Source: Streptomyces sclerotialus (GTDB lineage Bacteria > Actinomycetota > Actinomycetes > Streptomycetales > Streptomycetaceae). From it: a stretch of DNA of 64,000 nt. Position 1 is the stretch's first letter; every line of letters starts with the position of its first letter. The notes beneath the pieces are model-generated. The model did no database searches and was not told the DNA's origin. It saw only the letters and a program-made list of their open reading frames with translations. The stretch is taken from NCBI GenBank assembly GCA_000719105.1, contig JODX01000003.1, forward strand, positions 1 through 64,000. Reading direction: 5' to 3'. Of this stretch, positions 44,390 through 53,558 are shown in pieces. Made by a program: the position numbers and the translations under genes.

Positions 44390-45540
44390 TCGGTGATCGT
44401 CCCTCTCAGGTAGTCGGCCGCGTGCCGGGCGCGCTCCAGCACGTCGTCCAGGTCGTCGCCGTAGGTGTTGACGTGGCCGACCTTGCGGCCGGGCTTCACG
44501 TCCTTGCCGTACATGTGGATCTTGAGCTGCGGGTCGCGTGCCATGCAGTGCAGGTACGCGGAGTACATGTCCGGGAAGTCGCCGCCCAGGACGTTGGCCA
44601 TGACCGTCCACTTCGCGCGCGGGCGCGGATCGCCGAGCGGGAGGTCGAGGACGGCCCGGACGTGGTTGGCGAACTGGGAGGTGACGGCGCCGTCCATCGA
44701 CCAGTGGCCGGAGTTGTGCGGGCGCATGGCCAGCTCGTTGACGAGGATGCGGCCGTCGCGGGTCTCGAAGAGCTCCACGGCCAGGTGGCCGATCACGCCC
44801 AGCTCCTTGGCGATGCGCAGGGCCATCTCCCCGGCCTGTAGGGCGAGGTCCTCGTCGAGGTCCGGGGCCGGCGCGATCACCGTGTCGCACACGCCGTCGA
44901 CCTGGCGGGACTCCACCACCGGGTACGCGACCGCCTGCCCGTGCGGCGAGCGGACCACGTTGGCGGCGAGCTCGCGGACGAAGTCGACCTTCTCCTCGGC
45001 GAGCACGGGGACGCCCGCGCGGAACGGCTCGGCGGCCTCCGCGACGGACCGTACGACCCACACGCCCTTGCCGTCGTAGCCGCCGCGCACGGTCTTCAGG
45101 ACGACGGGGAAGCCGTCTCCTTGACGAGGGTCGCCCTCCGCGGCGAACGCGGCCACGTCCTCCGGACCGGTCACGATGCGGTGGCGCGGACACGGCACGC
45201 CGAGCGCGTCCAGCCGGGCGCGCATCACGCCCTTGTCCTGGGCGTGCTCCAGGGCGTCCGGCCCGGGGCGGACGGGAATGCCGTCCGCCTCCAGGGCGCG
45301 CAGATGCTCCGTGGGCACATGCTCGTGATCAAAAGTGATCACGTCACAGCCCTGGGCGAACGCGCGCAGCGTGTCGAGGTCGCGGTAATCGCCGACGACG
45401 ACGTCGCTCACCACCTGTGCCGCGGAATCCTGAGGAGTATCACTGAGAAGCCTGAACCTGATGCCCAGCGGGATGCCCGCCTCGTGTGTCATACGAGCGA
45501 GCTGGCCACCGCCGACCATGCCGACTACCGGGAACGTCAC
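44386..45540 (-). CDS. purK: 5-(carboxyamino)imidazole ribonucleotide synthase
   Basis: 384 residues of the ATP-grasp family; makes N5-CAIR from AIR, ATP and bicarbonate, the substrate of PurE. Visible blocks: [62 protein letters not shown] and [20 protein letters not shown] 45540 fits the standard N-terminus ([11 protein letters not shown]); an in-frame GTG eight codons earlier is possible. First gene of the purK-purE-dipeptidase operon, divergent from gtrA. Confidence 0.96.
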   Translation of the reverse strand: MTFPVVGMVGGGQLARMTHEAGIPLGIRFRLLSDTPQDSAAQVVSDVVVGDYRDLDTLRAFAQGCDVITFDHEHVPTEHLRALEADGIPVRPGPDALEHAQDKGVMRARLDALGVPCPRHRIVTGPEDVAAFAAEGDPRQGDGFPVVLKTVRGGYDGKGVWVVRSVAEAAEPFRAGVPVLAEEKVDFVRELAANVVRSPHGQAVAYPVVESRQVDGVCDTVIAPAPDLDEDLALQAGEMALRIAKELGVIGHLAVELFETRDGRILVNELAMRPHNSGHWSMDGAVTSQFANHVRAVLDLPLGDPRPRAKWTVMANVLGGDFPDMYSAYLHCMARDPQLKIHMYGKDVKPGRKVGHVNTYGDDLDDVLERARHAADYLRGTITE

Positions 45541-45734
45541 AGCACCTAGGGTATCGGCCACCACGGGCGGCTCCCGGACGGCCGGTTTGCACGTCTTTGA
45601 CGATGCTTGTGCAGCCGTACACAGGCATCGCCCAGGGCCGCTGGTTAGCATGACCGGGTCGGCGGCACTCGACCCGACGCGCTCCACCCGACGCACTCGA
45701 CCTGAAGCATTCCGACGACGGGGGCCGGCACACG

Positions 45735-46334
45735 ATGGGCAGTACCACCTCGAATCCGCGGACAAGTACGGCCCGCGGTGCCGTGCGCCGACGGATCGAC
45801 CGGCTCGTACGCGAAGTCGCCAAGTTCGGCGCGGTCGGCGGAGCGGGGCTGCTGGTCAACCTCGCCGTGTTCAATCTGGTCCGGCACCTCACCGATCTCC
45901 AGGTGGTGCGCGCCAGCGTCATAGCGACGGTCGTCGCCATCGCCTTCAACTACGTCGGCTTCCGCTACTTCACCTACCGCGACCGCGACAAGAGCGGCCG
46001 GACCAAGGAGCTGACGCTTTTCATGCTGTTCAGCGCGGTCGGCCTGGTCATCGAGAACGGCGTGCTGTACGCGGCGACGTACGGGTTCGGCTGGGACGGC
46101 CGGCTGGCGAGCAACGTCTTCAAGTTCCTTGGCATCGGCATCGCGACCCTGTTCCGGTTCTGGTCGTACCGGACCTGGGTGTTCCGCACGCTTCCCGCCC
46201 GGGAGGCGGTGGCGAGTGCGGAATCGTTCCTGGAGGCGGGCGCCTCGCCCTCGACCGTCTCCCCCGCACTGTCCGCGGGTACCGCCGGTGCGGCGGGCGC
46301 ATCGGTCCCTCGTAGCCGGCACCGCAGGAGCTGA
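45735..46334 (+). CDS. GtrA family membrane protein
   Basis: 199 residues with four membrane helices between about residues 30 and 155 (FGAVGGAGLLVNLAVFNLVRH, VIATVVAIAFNYVGFRYFTYRD, LFMLFSAVGLVIENGVLYAATYG, FLGIGIATLFRFWSYRTWVF). GtrA proteins help flip or retain lipid-linked sugars at the membrane in glycan synthesis. It neighbours purEK in the same way as Rv3277. The C-terminal 45 residues are Ser/Ala-rich and probably disordered. Confidence 0.93.
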   Translation: MGSTTSNPRTSTARGAVRRRIDRLVREVAKFGAVGGAGLLVNLAVFNLVRHLTDLQVVRASVIATVVAIAFNYVGFRYFTYRDRDKSGRTKELTLFMLFSAVGLVIENGVLYAATYGFGWDGRLASNVFKFLGIGIATLFRFWSYRTWVFRTLPAREAVASAESFLEAGASPSTVSPALSAGTAGAAGASVPRSRHRRS

Positions 46335-46407
46335 AGGCCCGCCCGGCCGCCCTCTCCGCGCCGGCCGTCCCCGCCCCGGCCCGCGTCCTGCTCATCGCCC
46401 CCGCTTC

Positions 46408-47700
46408 CTACCGGACCGGCCGCTGTTCCTCGGCCGCCTGTGACGCCTGTGACCCCTGTGACGCCTTCACCGTCGTCCGCGACAGAAACAGACCGAAAAC
46501 CGGCGGTTGCAACTGGAGCATCTCCAGCCGCCCGCCGTCGGCCTCGGCGAGGTCGCGGGCGACCGCCAGCCCGATGCCCGTGGAGTTGCGGCCGCTGATG
46601 GCGCGCTCGAAGATCCGCGCGCCGAGCTCGGGGGGAACTCCGGGGCCCTCGTCGGTGACCTCGATGACCGCCTGGTTGCCGGTGACGCGGGTACGGAGCG
46701 CCACGGTGCCGCCGCCGTGCATGAGGGAGTTCTCGATCAGCGCGGCCAGCACCTGCGCGACCGCGCCCGGGGTGCCGACGGCCTCCAGGTGCCGTTTGCC
46801 GGAGCTGACGACCGCGCGGCCCGCGCTGCGGTAGGCCGGGCGCCACTCCGCCAGCTGCTGCTTGATCACCTCGTCGAGGTCGAAGGAGACGGCCGAGCCG
46901 GTGCGCGGGTCGCGCGCGTTGGTCAGCAGCCGCTCCACCACGTCGGTCAGCCGCTCCACCTGCGTCAGCGCGATGGTGGCCTCCTCCTTCACCGTCTCCG
47001 GGTCGTCGGTGAGGGTGATCTCCTCCAGCCGCATGGAGAGCGCGGTCAGCGGCGTACGGAGCTGGTGGGAGGCGTCGGCGGCCAGGCGCCGCTCGGCGGT
47101 GAGCATCCGGGCGATGCGCTCGGCGGAGGAGTCGAGGACGTCGGCGACCCGGTCCAGCTCGGGGACGCCGTAGCGCCGGTGGCGCGGCCGCGGGTCGCCC
47201 GAGCCGAGGCGCTCCGCGGTCTCCGCGAGGTCGGTGAGCGGGGAGGCGAGGCGGTTGGCCTGCCGTACGGCGAGCAGCACGGCCGCGACGACCGCGAGCA
47301 GGGCGACCGCTGCGATGATCATCAGCGTGCGGCCGACCTCCCGGGTCACGGACGAGCGCGGCTCCTCGACCGTGACCGTCTCGCCCTCCTCGCCCTGGGC
47401 CTCGGAGCGGATGACGTCACCGGTGAGACGGTCGCCGACCTCGATCGGCGGCCGGCCCGGGATGTCGATGCGGGCGTACCGGTCGTCGTCGACCTGGTCC
47501 TGCAGCACGTCGGCGCTGACCCGCTCGTCGCCGAGCATGCGGCTGTCCACGATGCTGGCGAGGCGCACCGCCTCGGAGTCGACGCGTTCCTGGGCGGTAC
47601 TGCTGATGGTCCGGGTCTCGACGATCACGAGGGAGACGCCGAAGACGGCGATCACGACGAGGACCACGGCCAGCGTGGACTGGATGAGACGGCGACGCAC
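46408..47700 (-). CDS. Sensor histidine kinase (HAMP-like linker, HisKA, HATPase)
   Basis: 430 residues. Membrane helices at about 7-27 and 145-168 flank an extracytoplasmic sensor of about 115 residues. Then come a HAMP-type linker, ADASHQLRTPLTALSMRLEEI (phosphorylated histidine) and a HATPase domain (ALIENSLMHGGG, EVTDEGPGVPPELGARIFERA, STGIGLAVARDLAEADGG). GTG 47700 has GGAGGG 4 bases upstream. It partners the OmpR-type regulator encoded just upstream on the same strand. The signal is unknown; the sensor resembles envelope-stress kinases of Streptomyces. Confidence 0.93.
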   Translation of the reverse strand: MRRRLIQSTLAVVLVVIAVFGVSLVIVETRTISSTAQERVDSEAVRLASIVDSRMLGDERVSADVLQDQVDDDRYARIDIPGRPPIEVGDRLTGDVIRSEAQGEEGETVTVEEPRSSVTREVGRTLMIIAAVALLAVVAAVLLAVRQANRLASPLTDLAETAERLGSGDPRPRHRRYGVPELDRVADVLDSSAERIARMLTAERRLAADASHQLRTPLTALSMRLEEITLTDDPETVKEEATIALTQVERLTDVVERLLTNARDPRTGSAVSFDLDEVIKQQLAEWRPAYRSAGRAVVSSGKRHLEAVGTPGAVAQVLAALIENSLMHGGGTVALRTRVTGNQAVIEVTDEGPGVPPELGARIFERAISGRNSTGIGLAVARDLAEADGGRLEMLQLQPPVFGLFLSRTTVKASQGSQASQAAEEQRPVR

Positions 47701-47824
47701 GGGGCCCTCCGGGCAGGTGGCTGACGAGGACCAGTGTGCCCGCACCGGCCCGTTCTCCAGCGCCGGGCACACCCCGCTCGGCCCGGACGGGTGGGGCCGG
47801 GCTCGTGGCCGGGCCTGGCCGGGC

Positions 47825-48502
47825 TCAGCTCTTCTCGAAGCGGAATCCGACTCCGCGCACCGTGGCGATGTACCGCGGATTCGCCGCGTCGTCGCCGAGC
47901 TTCTTCCGCAGCCATGAGATGTGCATGTCGAGGGTCTTGGTCGACGACCACCAGGTGGTGTCCCACACCTCGCGCATCAGCTGGTCCCGCGTGACGACCC
48001 GGCCGGCGTCCCGGACGAGGACCCGCAGCAGGTCGAACTCCTTCGCGGTGAGCTGGAGCTCCTCGTCGCCCATCCAGGCCCGGTGCGACTCGACGTCGAT
48101 CCGCACACCGTGTGTGGCCGGCGGCTGCTGGGGCTCGGTGGCGCCGCGCCGCAGCAGGGCCCGGACACGAGCGAGCAGTTCGGCCAGCCGGAACGGTTTG
48201 GTGACGTAGTCGTCGGCGCCCGCGTCGAGTCCGACGACGGTGTCCACCTCGTCGGCGCGCGCGGTGAGGATGAGGATCGGGATCGCGTGCCCCTCGGCAC
48301 GCAGCCGGCGCGCCACTTCCAGGCCGTCCATGCCGGGCAGCCCCAGGTCCAGGACGACCAGGTCGACACCACCCTGCATCCCGGCGTCCAGCGCGGTCGG
48401 ACCGTCCTCGCGGACCTCGACCTCGTAGCCCTCCCGGCGCAGGGCACGGGCCAGCGGCTCCGAGATGGACGCGTCGTCCTCGGCGAGCAGTACTCGGGTC
48501 AT
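47825..48502 (-). CDS. OmpR-type response regulator
   Basis: 225 residues: receiver domain (VLLAEDDASI, DLVVLDLGLPGMDGLEVAR with the phospho-aspartate, and VTKPFRLAELLARVRALLRR) and a winged-helix effector domain (LQLTAKEFDLLRVLVRDAGRVVTRDQLMREVW, LDMHISWLRKKLGDD, YIATVRGVGFRFEKS). ATG 48502. It lies 124 bases upstream of the kinase gene and should be in the same operon. Confidence 0.95.
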   Translation of the reverse strand: MTRVLLAEDDASISEPLARALRREGYEVEVREDGPTALDAGMQGGVDLVVLDLGLPGMDGLEVARRLRAEGHAIPILILTARADEVDTVVGLDAGADDYVTKPFRLAELLARVRALLRRGATEPQQPPATHGVRIDVESHRAWMGDEELQLTAKEFDLLRVLVRDAGRVVTRDQLMREVWDTTWWSSTKTLDMHISWLRKKLGDDAANPRYIATVRGVGFRFEKS

Positions 48503-49192
48503 GGAGTGATGGTAGTCCGCCTGTGACCACGCCCGAAGGGTGATCCGCGAGCGTGACACGCCCGTGGAAGCGCTCGTCCCTTACCTGGTCGCCCGGTCGC
48601 TCCTGCCCGGCCGCCCGACGGCTCTCATCCGGGTGCGCAACAGCTCTTACCCGGGTGCGCGAACGTTCCGGAACGGGCTCGCGCGCGTGGGGCGGGCCCG
48701 TGGGGCGGGGGCGGTGACGCGCCGTGACGCCCCGTAATGCGGCCCCTACGGCTCTGGGATGGGATCCTGTGTATGACCTTGGAAAGAGCGATCATGGTTC
48801 CTCTCTCACCTGTGATCCATCTCTCAAGCCCTTCCATACCCCTCGCGGTTCTGACGTATGGTGACGGAACGCCTGTAGCACCACGTGGGGACCTTTGGCG
48901 CTTCTTGACGCTGAAGGTCTCTTTTGTGTGCGGGTCGGCTCGAAGCCGGCCTTGAAAGGAATGACCTGTGGCCGGGCCTCAAACGCAACGACGCGCGGAG
49001 AGGCGTGGATCCCGGTGGTCGCCGTCCATCGCTCCGTGATCCGGAGCGGACTCCCCGTGGGCGTGGGGTGGGCGCGCGGTCCCGCCGGTGCCGGCCGCCC
49101 CACCGGGCGCGCACCCGCCCCCGAGCCCCACGACGGGTGAAGGGCCGCGGTCTGGACCCCCACGCGCGCGCCCTGACCAGCAAGGAACGACC
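48503..49192. other. Long gene-free region between the OmpR regulator and the peptide transporter
   Basis: 690 bases. It holds a direct repeat of CCGGGTGCGC near 48629/48651, an inverted repeat CCATAC/GTATGG near 48832-48859, a TTGACG near 48904, a GGTCGGC/GCCGGCC-type hairpin near 48931-48950, and a CGCTCCG/CGGAGCG hairpin at 49030-49048. A 72-codon open frame at 48737-48955 has no family features. Overall it looks like a long structured 5' leader for the transporter, but no known riboswitch class was recognised. Confidence 0.4.
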
Positions 49193-50698
49193 ATGGCGTC
49201 CATCCTGACGAAGGATTCGGCCACTCCGGGCTCCCCGGGCGGCCCCGGGTCCCAGTGGACCTTCTTCGGCCACCCCTTCGGCCTGGCCACCCTGTTCATG
49301 ACCGAGATGTGGGAACGGTTCTCCTACTACGGCATGAGGGCCCTGCTCCCGCTGTACCTCGTGGCACCGGGCGGCCTGAACATGGACGCGGCCACCGCAA
49401 CCGCGATCTACTCGGTGTACCTGTCGCTCGTGTACCTGCTCGCCCTCCCCGGCGGCTGGTTCGCGGACCGCGTGCTCGGCCCCCGCAAGACGGTGGCGCT
49501 CGCCGGCCTGATCATCATGCTCGGCCACCTCACCCTGGCCCTGCCCGGCACCGGCATCTTCTTCGCCGGTCTCGGCCTGGTGGCGATCGGCTCGGGTCTG
49601 CTGAAGGCCAACATCTCCACGATGGTCGGCCACCTCTACAACGGCCCGAACGACCCGCGCCGTGACGGCGGCTTCACGATCTTCTACATCGGCATCAACC
49701 TCGGTGCCTTCGCCGCGCCGCTGATCATCGGCACCGTCGGCGAGAAGGTCAACTGGCACCTGGGCTTCGGCCTCGCCGCGCTGGGCATGGCGCTGGGCCT
49801 CATCCTGTTCCTGGTCGGCCGCAAGACCCTGAGCCCCCAGTCGGACACCGTCCCGACGCCGCTGACGACCGCCGAGCGGAACTCGACCCTGCGCAAGTCG
49901 GCGCTGTGGGCGATCGTCGCCGCGGTCTTCTACGGGATCGTCGTGGCCACCGGCCACTACACGCTCAACTGGCTGCTGGTCCCGATCACCCTGCTCGGCG
50001 TGATCATCCCGGTCATGGTGCTGGTGCGCATCAAGCGCGACAAGGACCTGGACGCCAACGAGCAGTCGAAGATGTCCGCGTACATCTGGTTCTTCGTCGC
50101 CGCTGCCGTGTTCTGGATGATCTACGACCAGGGCGGCTCGACCCTGTCGATCTTCGCCGACTCCTCGGCCGAGAACTCGGTCTTCGGCTGGGAGTTCCCG
50201 GTCTCCTGGTACCAGTCGGTCAACCCGGTTCTGATCATGGCGCTCGCCCCGGTGTTCGCCTGGTTCTGGCTCGCGCTGAACCGGCGCGGCAAGGAGCCGA
50301 GCACCATCGTGAAGTTCGCCTCCGGCCTGGTCCTGGTGGGTGCGTCCTTCTTCCTCTTCCTGCTCCCGCTGTCGATCGCCGAGGGCGGTCACAAGGCGGC
50401 GGCGCTGTGGCTGGTGGCGATCTACTTCGTCCAGACCGTCGGTGAGCTGACGCTCTCCCCGGTCGGCCTGTCCGTCACCACGAAGATGGCCCCGGCGAAG
50501 TACGCCTCCCAGATGATGGGTGTCTGGTTCCTCGCCGTGACGGCGGGCGACGCGACGACGGGTCTGCTGTCGATCGCGGGCGTCGGCCTGGACGGCAAGG
50601 GCGTCGTGGCACTGGAGGCCACACTCGCGGTCGTCGCCGGTATCGCGGTGTTCATGTACCGCGGCAAGGTCAAGAAGCTGATGGGCGATGTGCACTGA
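49193..50698 (+). CDS. Proton-dependent oligopeptide transporter (POT/PTR family)
   Basis: 501 residues, about 14 membrane helices. The family motif EMWERFSYYGMRALLPLYL (ExxERFxYY) is at residues 38-56, and FTIFYIGINLGAFAAPLIIG is the second POT signature; VQTVGELTLSPVGLSVTTKMAP lies near the C-terminus. It imports di- and tripeptides with protons. ATG 49193 follows AAGGA 6 bases upstream. It stands alone behind an unusually long leader and ends at a 19-bp terminator. Confidence 0.95.
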   Translation: MASILTKDSATPGSPGGPGSQWTFFGHPFGLATLFMTEMWERFSYYGMRALLPLYLVAPGGLNMDAATATAIYSVYLSLVYLLALPGGWFADRVLGPRKTVALAGLIIMLGHLTLALPGTGIFFAGLGLVAIGSGLLKANISTMVGHLYNGPNDPRRDGGFTIFYIGINLGAFAAPLIIGTVGEKVNWHLGFGLAALGMALGLILFLVGRKTLSPQSDTVPTPLTTAERNSTLRKSALWAIVAAVFYGIVVATGHYTLNWLLVPITLLGVIIPVMVLVRIKRDKDLDANEQSKMSAYIWFFVAAAVFWMIYDQGGSTLSIFADSSAENSVFGWEFPVSWYQSVNPVLIMALAPVFAWFWLALNRRGKEPSTIVKFASGLVLVGASFFLFLLPLSIAEGGHKAAALWLVAIYFVQTVGELTLSPVGLSVTTKMAPAKYASQMMGVWFLAVTAGDATTGLLSIAGVGLDGKGVVALEATLAVVAGIAVFMYRGKVKKLMGDVH

Positions 50699-50721
50699 CG
50701 TGCACTGAGTAGTCCTGCTGT

Positions 50722-50763
50722 GCCGAAGGGCCGCCGCACCGGGAGGTGCGGCGGCCCTTCGGC
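50722..50763. terminator. 19-bp perfect terminator hairpin
   Basis: Bases 50722-50740 are exactly complementary to 50745-50763 with a GGGA tetraloop, 24 bases after the transporter stop. It is the strongest hairpin in the window. Confidence 0.95.
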
Positions 50764-50897
50764 GTTCAAGGTATGCGGTACGCGCGCGAGGGGGCGCTCA
50801 TGATCCCGGCTCGGTTCCGGCTCGGTTCCGTGCTAGGCGGCAGGAGGTGCCTGCCGGCCGCCGGGCGGGCGTCCCGGCAACGGCCGCACATCGTGCC

Positions 50898-51641
50898 TCA
50901 GGCGGGTGCGCCCACTTCCGCCCACACCGTCTTGCCCGGGAGGCCGGGCGTCCGTACGACGCCCCAGTCCAGGCAGAGCCGCTGCACGATGAACATGCCG
51001 TGGCCGCCGGGACGGCCCGCGCGGTGCGGGGTGCGCGGGGCGGGCTGGCCCGCGCCGCGGTCCGTGACCTCGATACGGAGCACCTTGTTGTCGCAGGAGA
51101 TCCCGAGTTCGTCCGGGCCCTCGGCGTGCAGACAGGCGTTGGTGACCAGCTCGGAGACGATCAGCAGCACGTCCTCGGCCGCGGCCCGCTGGTCGGCGGT
51201 CGCCGCGGGCAGCCAGCCCCAGGCGTACAGCGCCTGGCGGGTGAAGTCGCGGGCGAGCGGCACGACACCGCTCTCCCCGTCGAAGCTCAGTCGGCGGACC
51301 TGCCGCGGGGCACGCGGGGCCGCGCTTCCGGCTTCCCCGGCAGCGCCCGCGCCCCCGGCGTCCCCGGCGTCGGCCGGGCCTGCCGCGTCCGCGGCCGGAA
51401 GCGTGCCTCCCACGCGCGCGTCGTCCGCACGCGCGGTCGCCTCGTGCACGGCCGCGTGCGCGCCCTCCGCGTGCGCGTCCGCGGATCCCGTCGCGCCTAC
51501 CGCTCGGACGACGGCGGGCGCGGATGCACCTTCCGCGCTCAGGCCCTCTGCGGGAGCGCCCTCTCCGGGCACCCCGGAAGCGCCGCCGGCGCCCGATTCC
51601 GGGCCGCGGTCGCCCGGCGAGTAAGGCCGGGTGATGCTCAT
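50898..51641 (-). CDS. ATP-binding anti-sigma-like protein (HATPase_c, RsbW-type)
   Basis: 247 residues. Residues 1 to about 115 are an Ala/Gly/Glu-rich low-complexity extension; the remainder is a small GHKL ATPase: VLLIVSELVTNACLHAEG (N box), RIEVTDRGAGQPAP (G1) and GGHGMFIVQRLCLDWG (G2). Such proteins bind and may phosphorylate STAS antagonists and hold SigB-type sigma factors. The STAS and sigma genes are next door, so it is a candidate anti-sigma of that module. ATG 51641. Confidence 0.85.
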   Translation of the reverse strand: MSITRPYSPGDRGPESGAGGASGVPGEGAPAEGLSAEGASAPAVVRAVGATGSADAHAEGAHAAVHEATARADDARVGGTLPAADAAGPADAGDAGGAGAAGEAGSAAPRAPRQVRRLSFDGESGVVPLARDFTRQALYAWGWLPAATADQRAAAEDVLLIVSELVTNACLHAEGPDELGISCDNKVLRIEVTDRGAGQPAPRTPHRAGRPGGHGMFIVQRLCLDWGVVRTPGLPGKTVWAEVGAPA

Positions 51642-51924
51642 CAGCGCTTCACCTCACCGATTCACCAGTTCACGTTTCACAACTCGGTACGTGGATCCAG
51701 GGATGCCCGGAGAACCCCCGGAAGCCCCGCGGCGCGCCCGCCGTGCCGTCGCCGACATGTTCAGGATGTCTTCTGCCCGACCGGACCGCCGGGACACCCA
51801 CTTGTTCCGTGGGGAAACCGTGACGGACGTAACGCGTCGCCCACACACGGAAGGCCGGGACGCCTCGTCACGCGTCGTCCACATTCCACCGTCGGTCGGG
51901 CTGTGCACGGTCCGGCCGCCGGGC

Positions 51925-52293
51925 CTACTCGCCCAGCGCCGCTTCGAGCGTCTCGTGGACGGTGAAGACGGCGTCCGCCCCGGTGATCTCGAAGACCCGG
52001 GCCACCACCGGCTGCATCCCCACCAGATGGACCCCGCCACCGGCGGCCTCCGCCTTCAGGCGCGCGCTCAGCAGCACGTTGAGCCCCGTGGAGTCGCAGA
52101 ACTCCAGACGCGAACAGTCCACGACCAGACGCGCGAACCCCTTGTCGAGGCAACCGTCGAGCGGTTCACGCAACAGGTCGGCCGTGTGGTGGTCCAACTC
52201 GCCCGCGGGGATCACGACGGCGCTGGCGCCCTCTTCCCGCACTTCGACCAGTAGCCGGCCCGACTGTGCGCTGCCGACCGTCCCGCGGTCCAT
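51925..52293 (-). CDS. STAS domain anti-anti-sigma factor
   Basis: 122 residues. The STAS fold shows SAVVIPAGELDHHTADLLREPL and RLVVDCSRLEFCDSTGLNVLL, where the serine of CDSTG is the usual phosphorylation site. It should bind a cognate GHKL anti-sigma protein when unphosphorylated, releasing a sigma factor. I use ATG 52293 with GGGAGAGAG upstream. It is divergent from the sigma gene and upstream of the ATP-binding protein on its own strand. Confidence 0.92.
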   Translation of the reverse strand: MDRGTVGSAQSGRLLVEVREEGASAVVIPAGELDHHTADLLREPLDGCLDKGFARLVVDCSRLEFCDSTGLNVLLSARLKAEAAGGGVHLVGMQPVVARVFEITGADAVFTVHETLEAALGE

Positions 52294-52539
52294 GCCGTCT
52301 CTCTCCCGACCATCGTGGCTGTTGACTCGCACTCGAACACTACGCCTTCCTCACGCACTCCAACAGCCGAACAATCGACAGTAAACGGACATCCCACAAC
52401 GAACCGCACTTGCGGCGGTCTCAGGAAAGCGGGTAGGGCTAGTAAAGACATCCGACTACAAGCCGGCTTCGGAGGCGCCGCACACCGCAGTGCACGTATT
52501 GGCATCGGCGGCCATATGCCGAGAACGATGGAGGACATC

Positions 52540-53433
52540 ATGTCACCCCGGCTCGACGAATCGCATACCCAGAGGGCGACGTCGGCACCCGCTCCGGAAG
52601 AAGTCCGCGACGAGTTCGGCCTCGCCGCGCTCACGGGACTTCCGGAGATCCCCCCGTACGACGAGGTGGGGCCGCTGGATGCGCGTGCCCTTTCCAAGAC
52701 ACTCTTCGAGCGGCTGGAGTCCCTCGAGGAGGGCACGCACGAATACGCATACGTGCGCAACACCCTGGTCGAACTCAACCTCGCACTCGTGAAGTTCGCC
52801 GCCTCCCGCTTCCGCTCCCGCAGCGAGCCGATGGAGGACATCATCCAGGTCGGCACGATCGGCCTGATCAAGGCGATCGACCGCTTCGAGCTCAGCCGCG
52901 GCGTCGAGTTCCCCACCTTCGCGATGCCGACGATCATCGGCGAGATCAAGCGTTTCTTCCGTGACACGAGCTGGTCGGTGCGCGTTCCGCGCCGGCTGCA
53001 GGAGCTGCGCCTGGACCTGGCGAAGGCCGGTGACGAGCTCGCCCAGCAGCTCGACCGCGCGCCGACCGTGGCCGAGCTGGCGGAGCGCCTCGGCATCTCC
53101 GGCGACGAGGTCGTCGAGGGCATGGCGGCGTCCAACGCCTACACGGCGAGCTCCCTGGACGCCCAGCCCGAGGAGGACGACTCCGAGGGCGCGCTGGCGG
53201 ACCGGATCGGTTACGAGGACCACGGGCTCGAAGGCATCGAGTACATCGAGTCGCTGAAGCCGCTGATCGCCGAACTCGCGCCGCGCGACAAGAAGATCCT
53301 GTCGCTGCGCTTCGTCGCCAACATGACGCAGTCCGAGATCGGCGAGGAACTGGGCATCTCCCAGATGCACGTCTCCCGGCTGCTCTCGCGCACGCTGGTA
53401 CGCCTCCGCAGGGGACTGACGGCCGAGGACTGA
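52540..53433 (+). CDS. SigB/SigF/SigG-subfamily RNA polymerase sigma factor
   Basis: 297 residues. Region 2 (LVELNLALVKFAASRFRSRSEPMEDIIQVGTIGLIKAIDRFELSRGVEFPTFAMPTIIGEIKRFFRD), region 3 (VPRRLQELRLDLAKAGDELAQQL) and region 4 (LAPRDKKILSLRFVANMTQSEIGEELGISQMHVSRLLSRTL) are complete. These sigma factors serve stress and development and are controlled by partner switching; the neighbouring STAS and ATPase genes match the arrangement of the S. coelicolor SigI locus, though I do not assign that name. ATG 52540 has GGAGG 5 bases upstream; ATGs at 52516 and 52528 are in frame. Confidence 0.93.
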   Translation: MSPRLDESHTQRATSAPAPEEVRDEFGLAALTGLPEIPPYDEVGPLDARALSKTLFERLESLEEGTHEYAYVRNTLVELNLALVKFAASRFRSRSEPMEDIIQVGTIGLIKAIDRFELSRGVEFPTFAMPTIIGEIKRFFRDTSWSVRVPRRLQELRLDLAKAGDELAQQLDRAPTVAELAERLGISGDEVVEGMAASNAYTASSLDAQPEEDDSEGALADRIGYEDHGLEGIEYIESLKPLIAELAPRDKKILSLRFVANMTQSEIGEELGISQMHVSRLLSRTLVRLRRGLTAED

Positions 53434-53477
53434 CAGCCCGCAGGGGACTGACGGCCGAGGACTCACGGCCGAGGACT
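53406..53477 (+). repeat. Tandem duplication of the sigma gene 3' end
   Basis: A 26-base segment covering the last codons of the sigma gene (53406-53431) recurs exactly at 53438-53463, beyond the stop. It is followed by a further 14-base repeat (CGGCCGAGGACTCA) to 53477. A second, out-of-use stop context is thus duplicated downstream. Confidence 0.85.
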
Positions 53478-53485
53478 CACGGAAC

Positions 53486-53513
53486 GCGCCCGGTGCCCCA
53501 TGGCACCGGGCGC
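53486..53513. terminator. Bidirectional terminator hairpin
   Basis: GCGCCCGGTGCC (53486-53497) and its complement 53502-53513 with a CCAT loop, between the convergent sigma and hutI genes. Confidence 0.88.
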
Positions 53514-53558
53514 TTCTGCCTCTTGGCCGCCTGTGGGTACCTCTACCGCTCCCTCGCC

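Noticed and set aside
48737..48955. 72-codon open frame in the peptide-transporter leader
   Set aside because: No recognisable domain, poor ribosome site and mixed codon use; kept only as part of the unexplained leader.
52400..52440. SigB-type promoter (GGGTAG at 52431) before the sigma gene
   Set aside because: The -10-like GGGTA is present, but no matching -35 element occurs at the right distance, so autoregulation is not supported.
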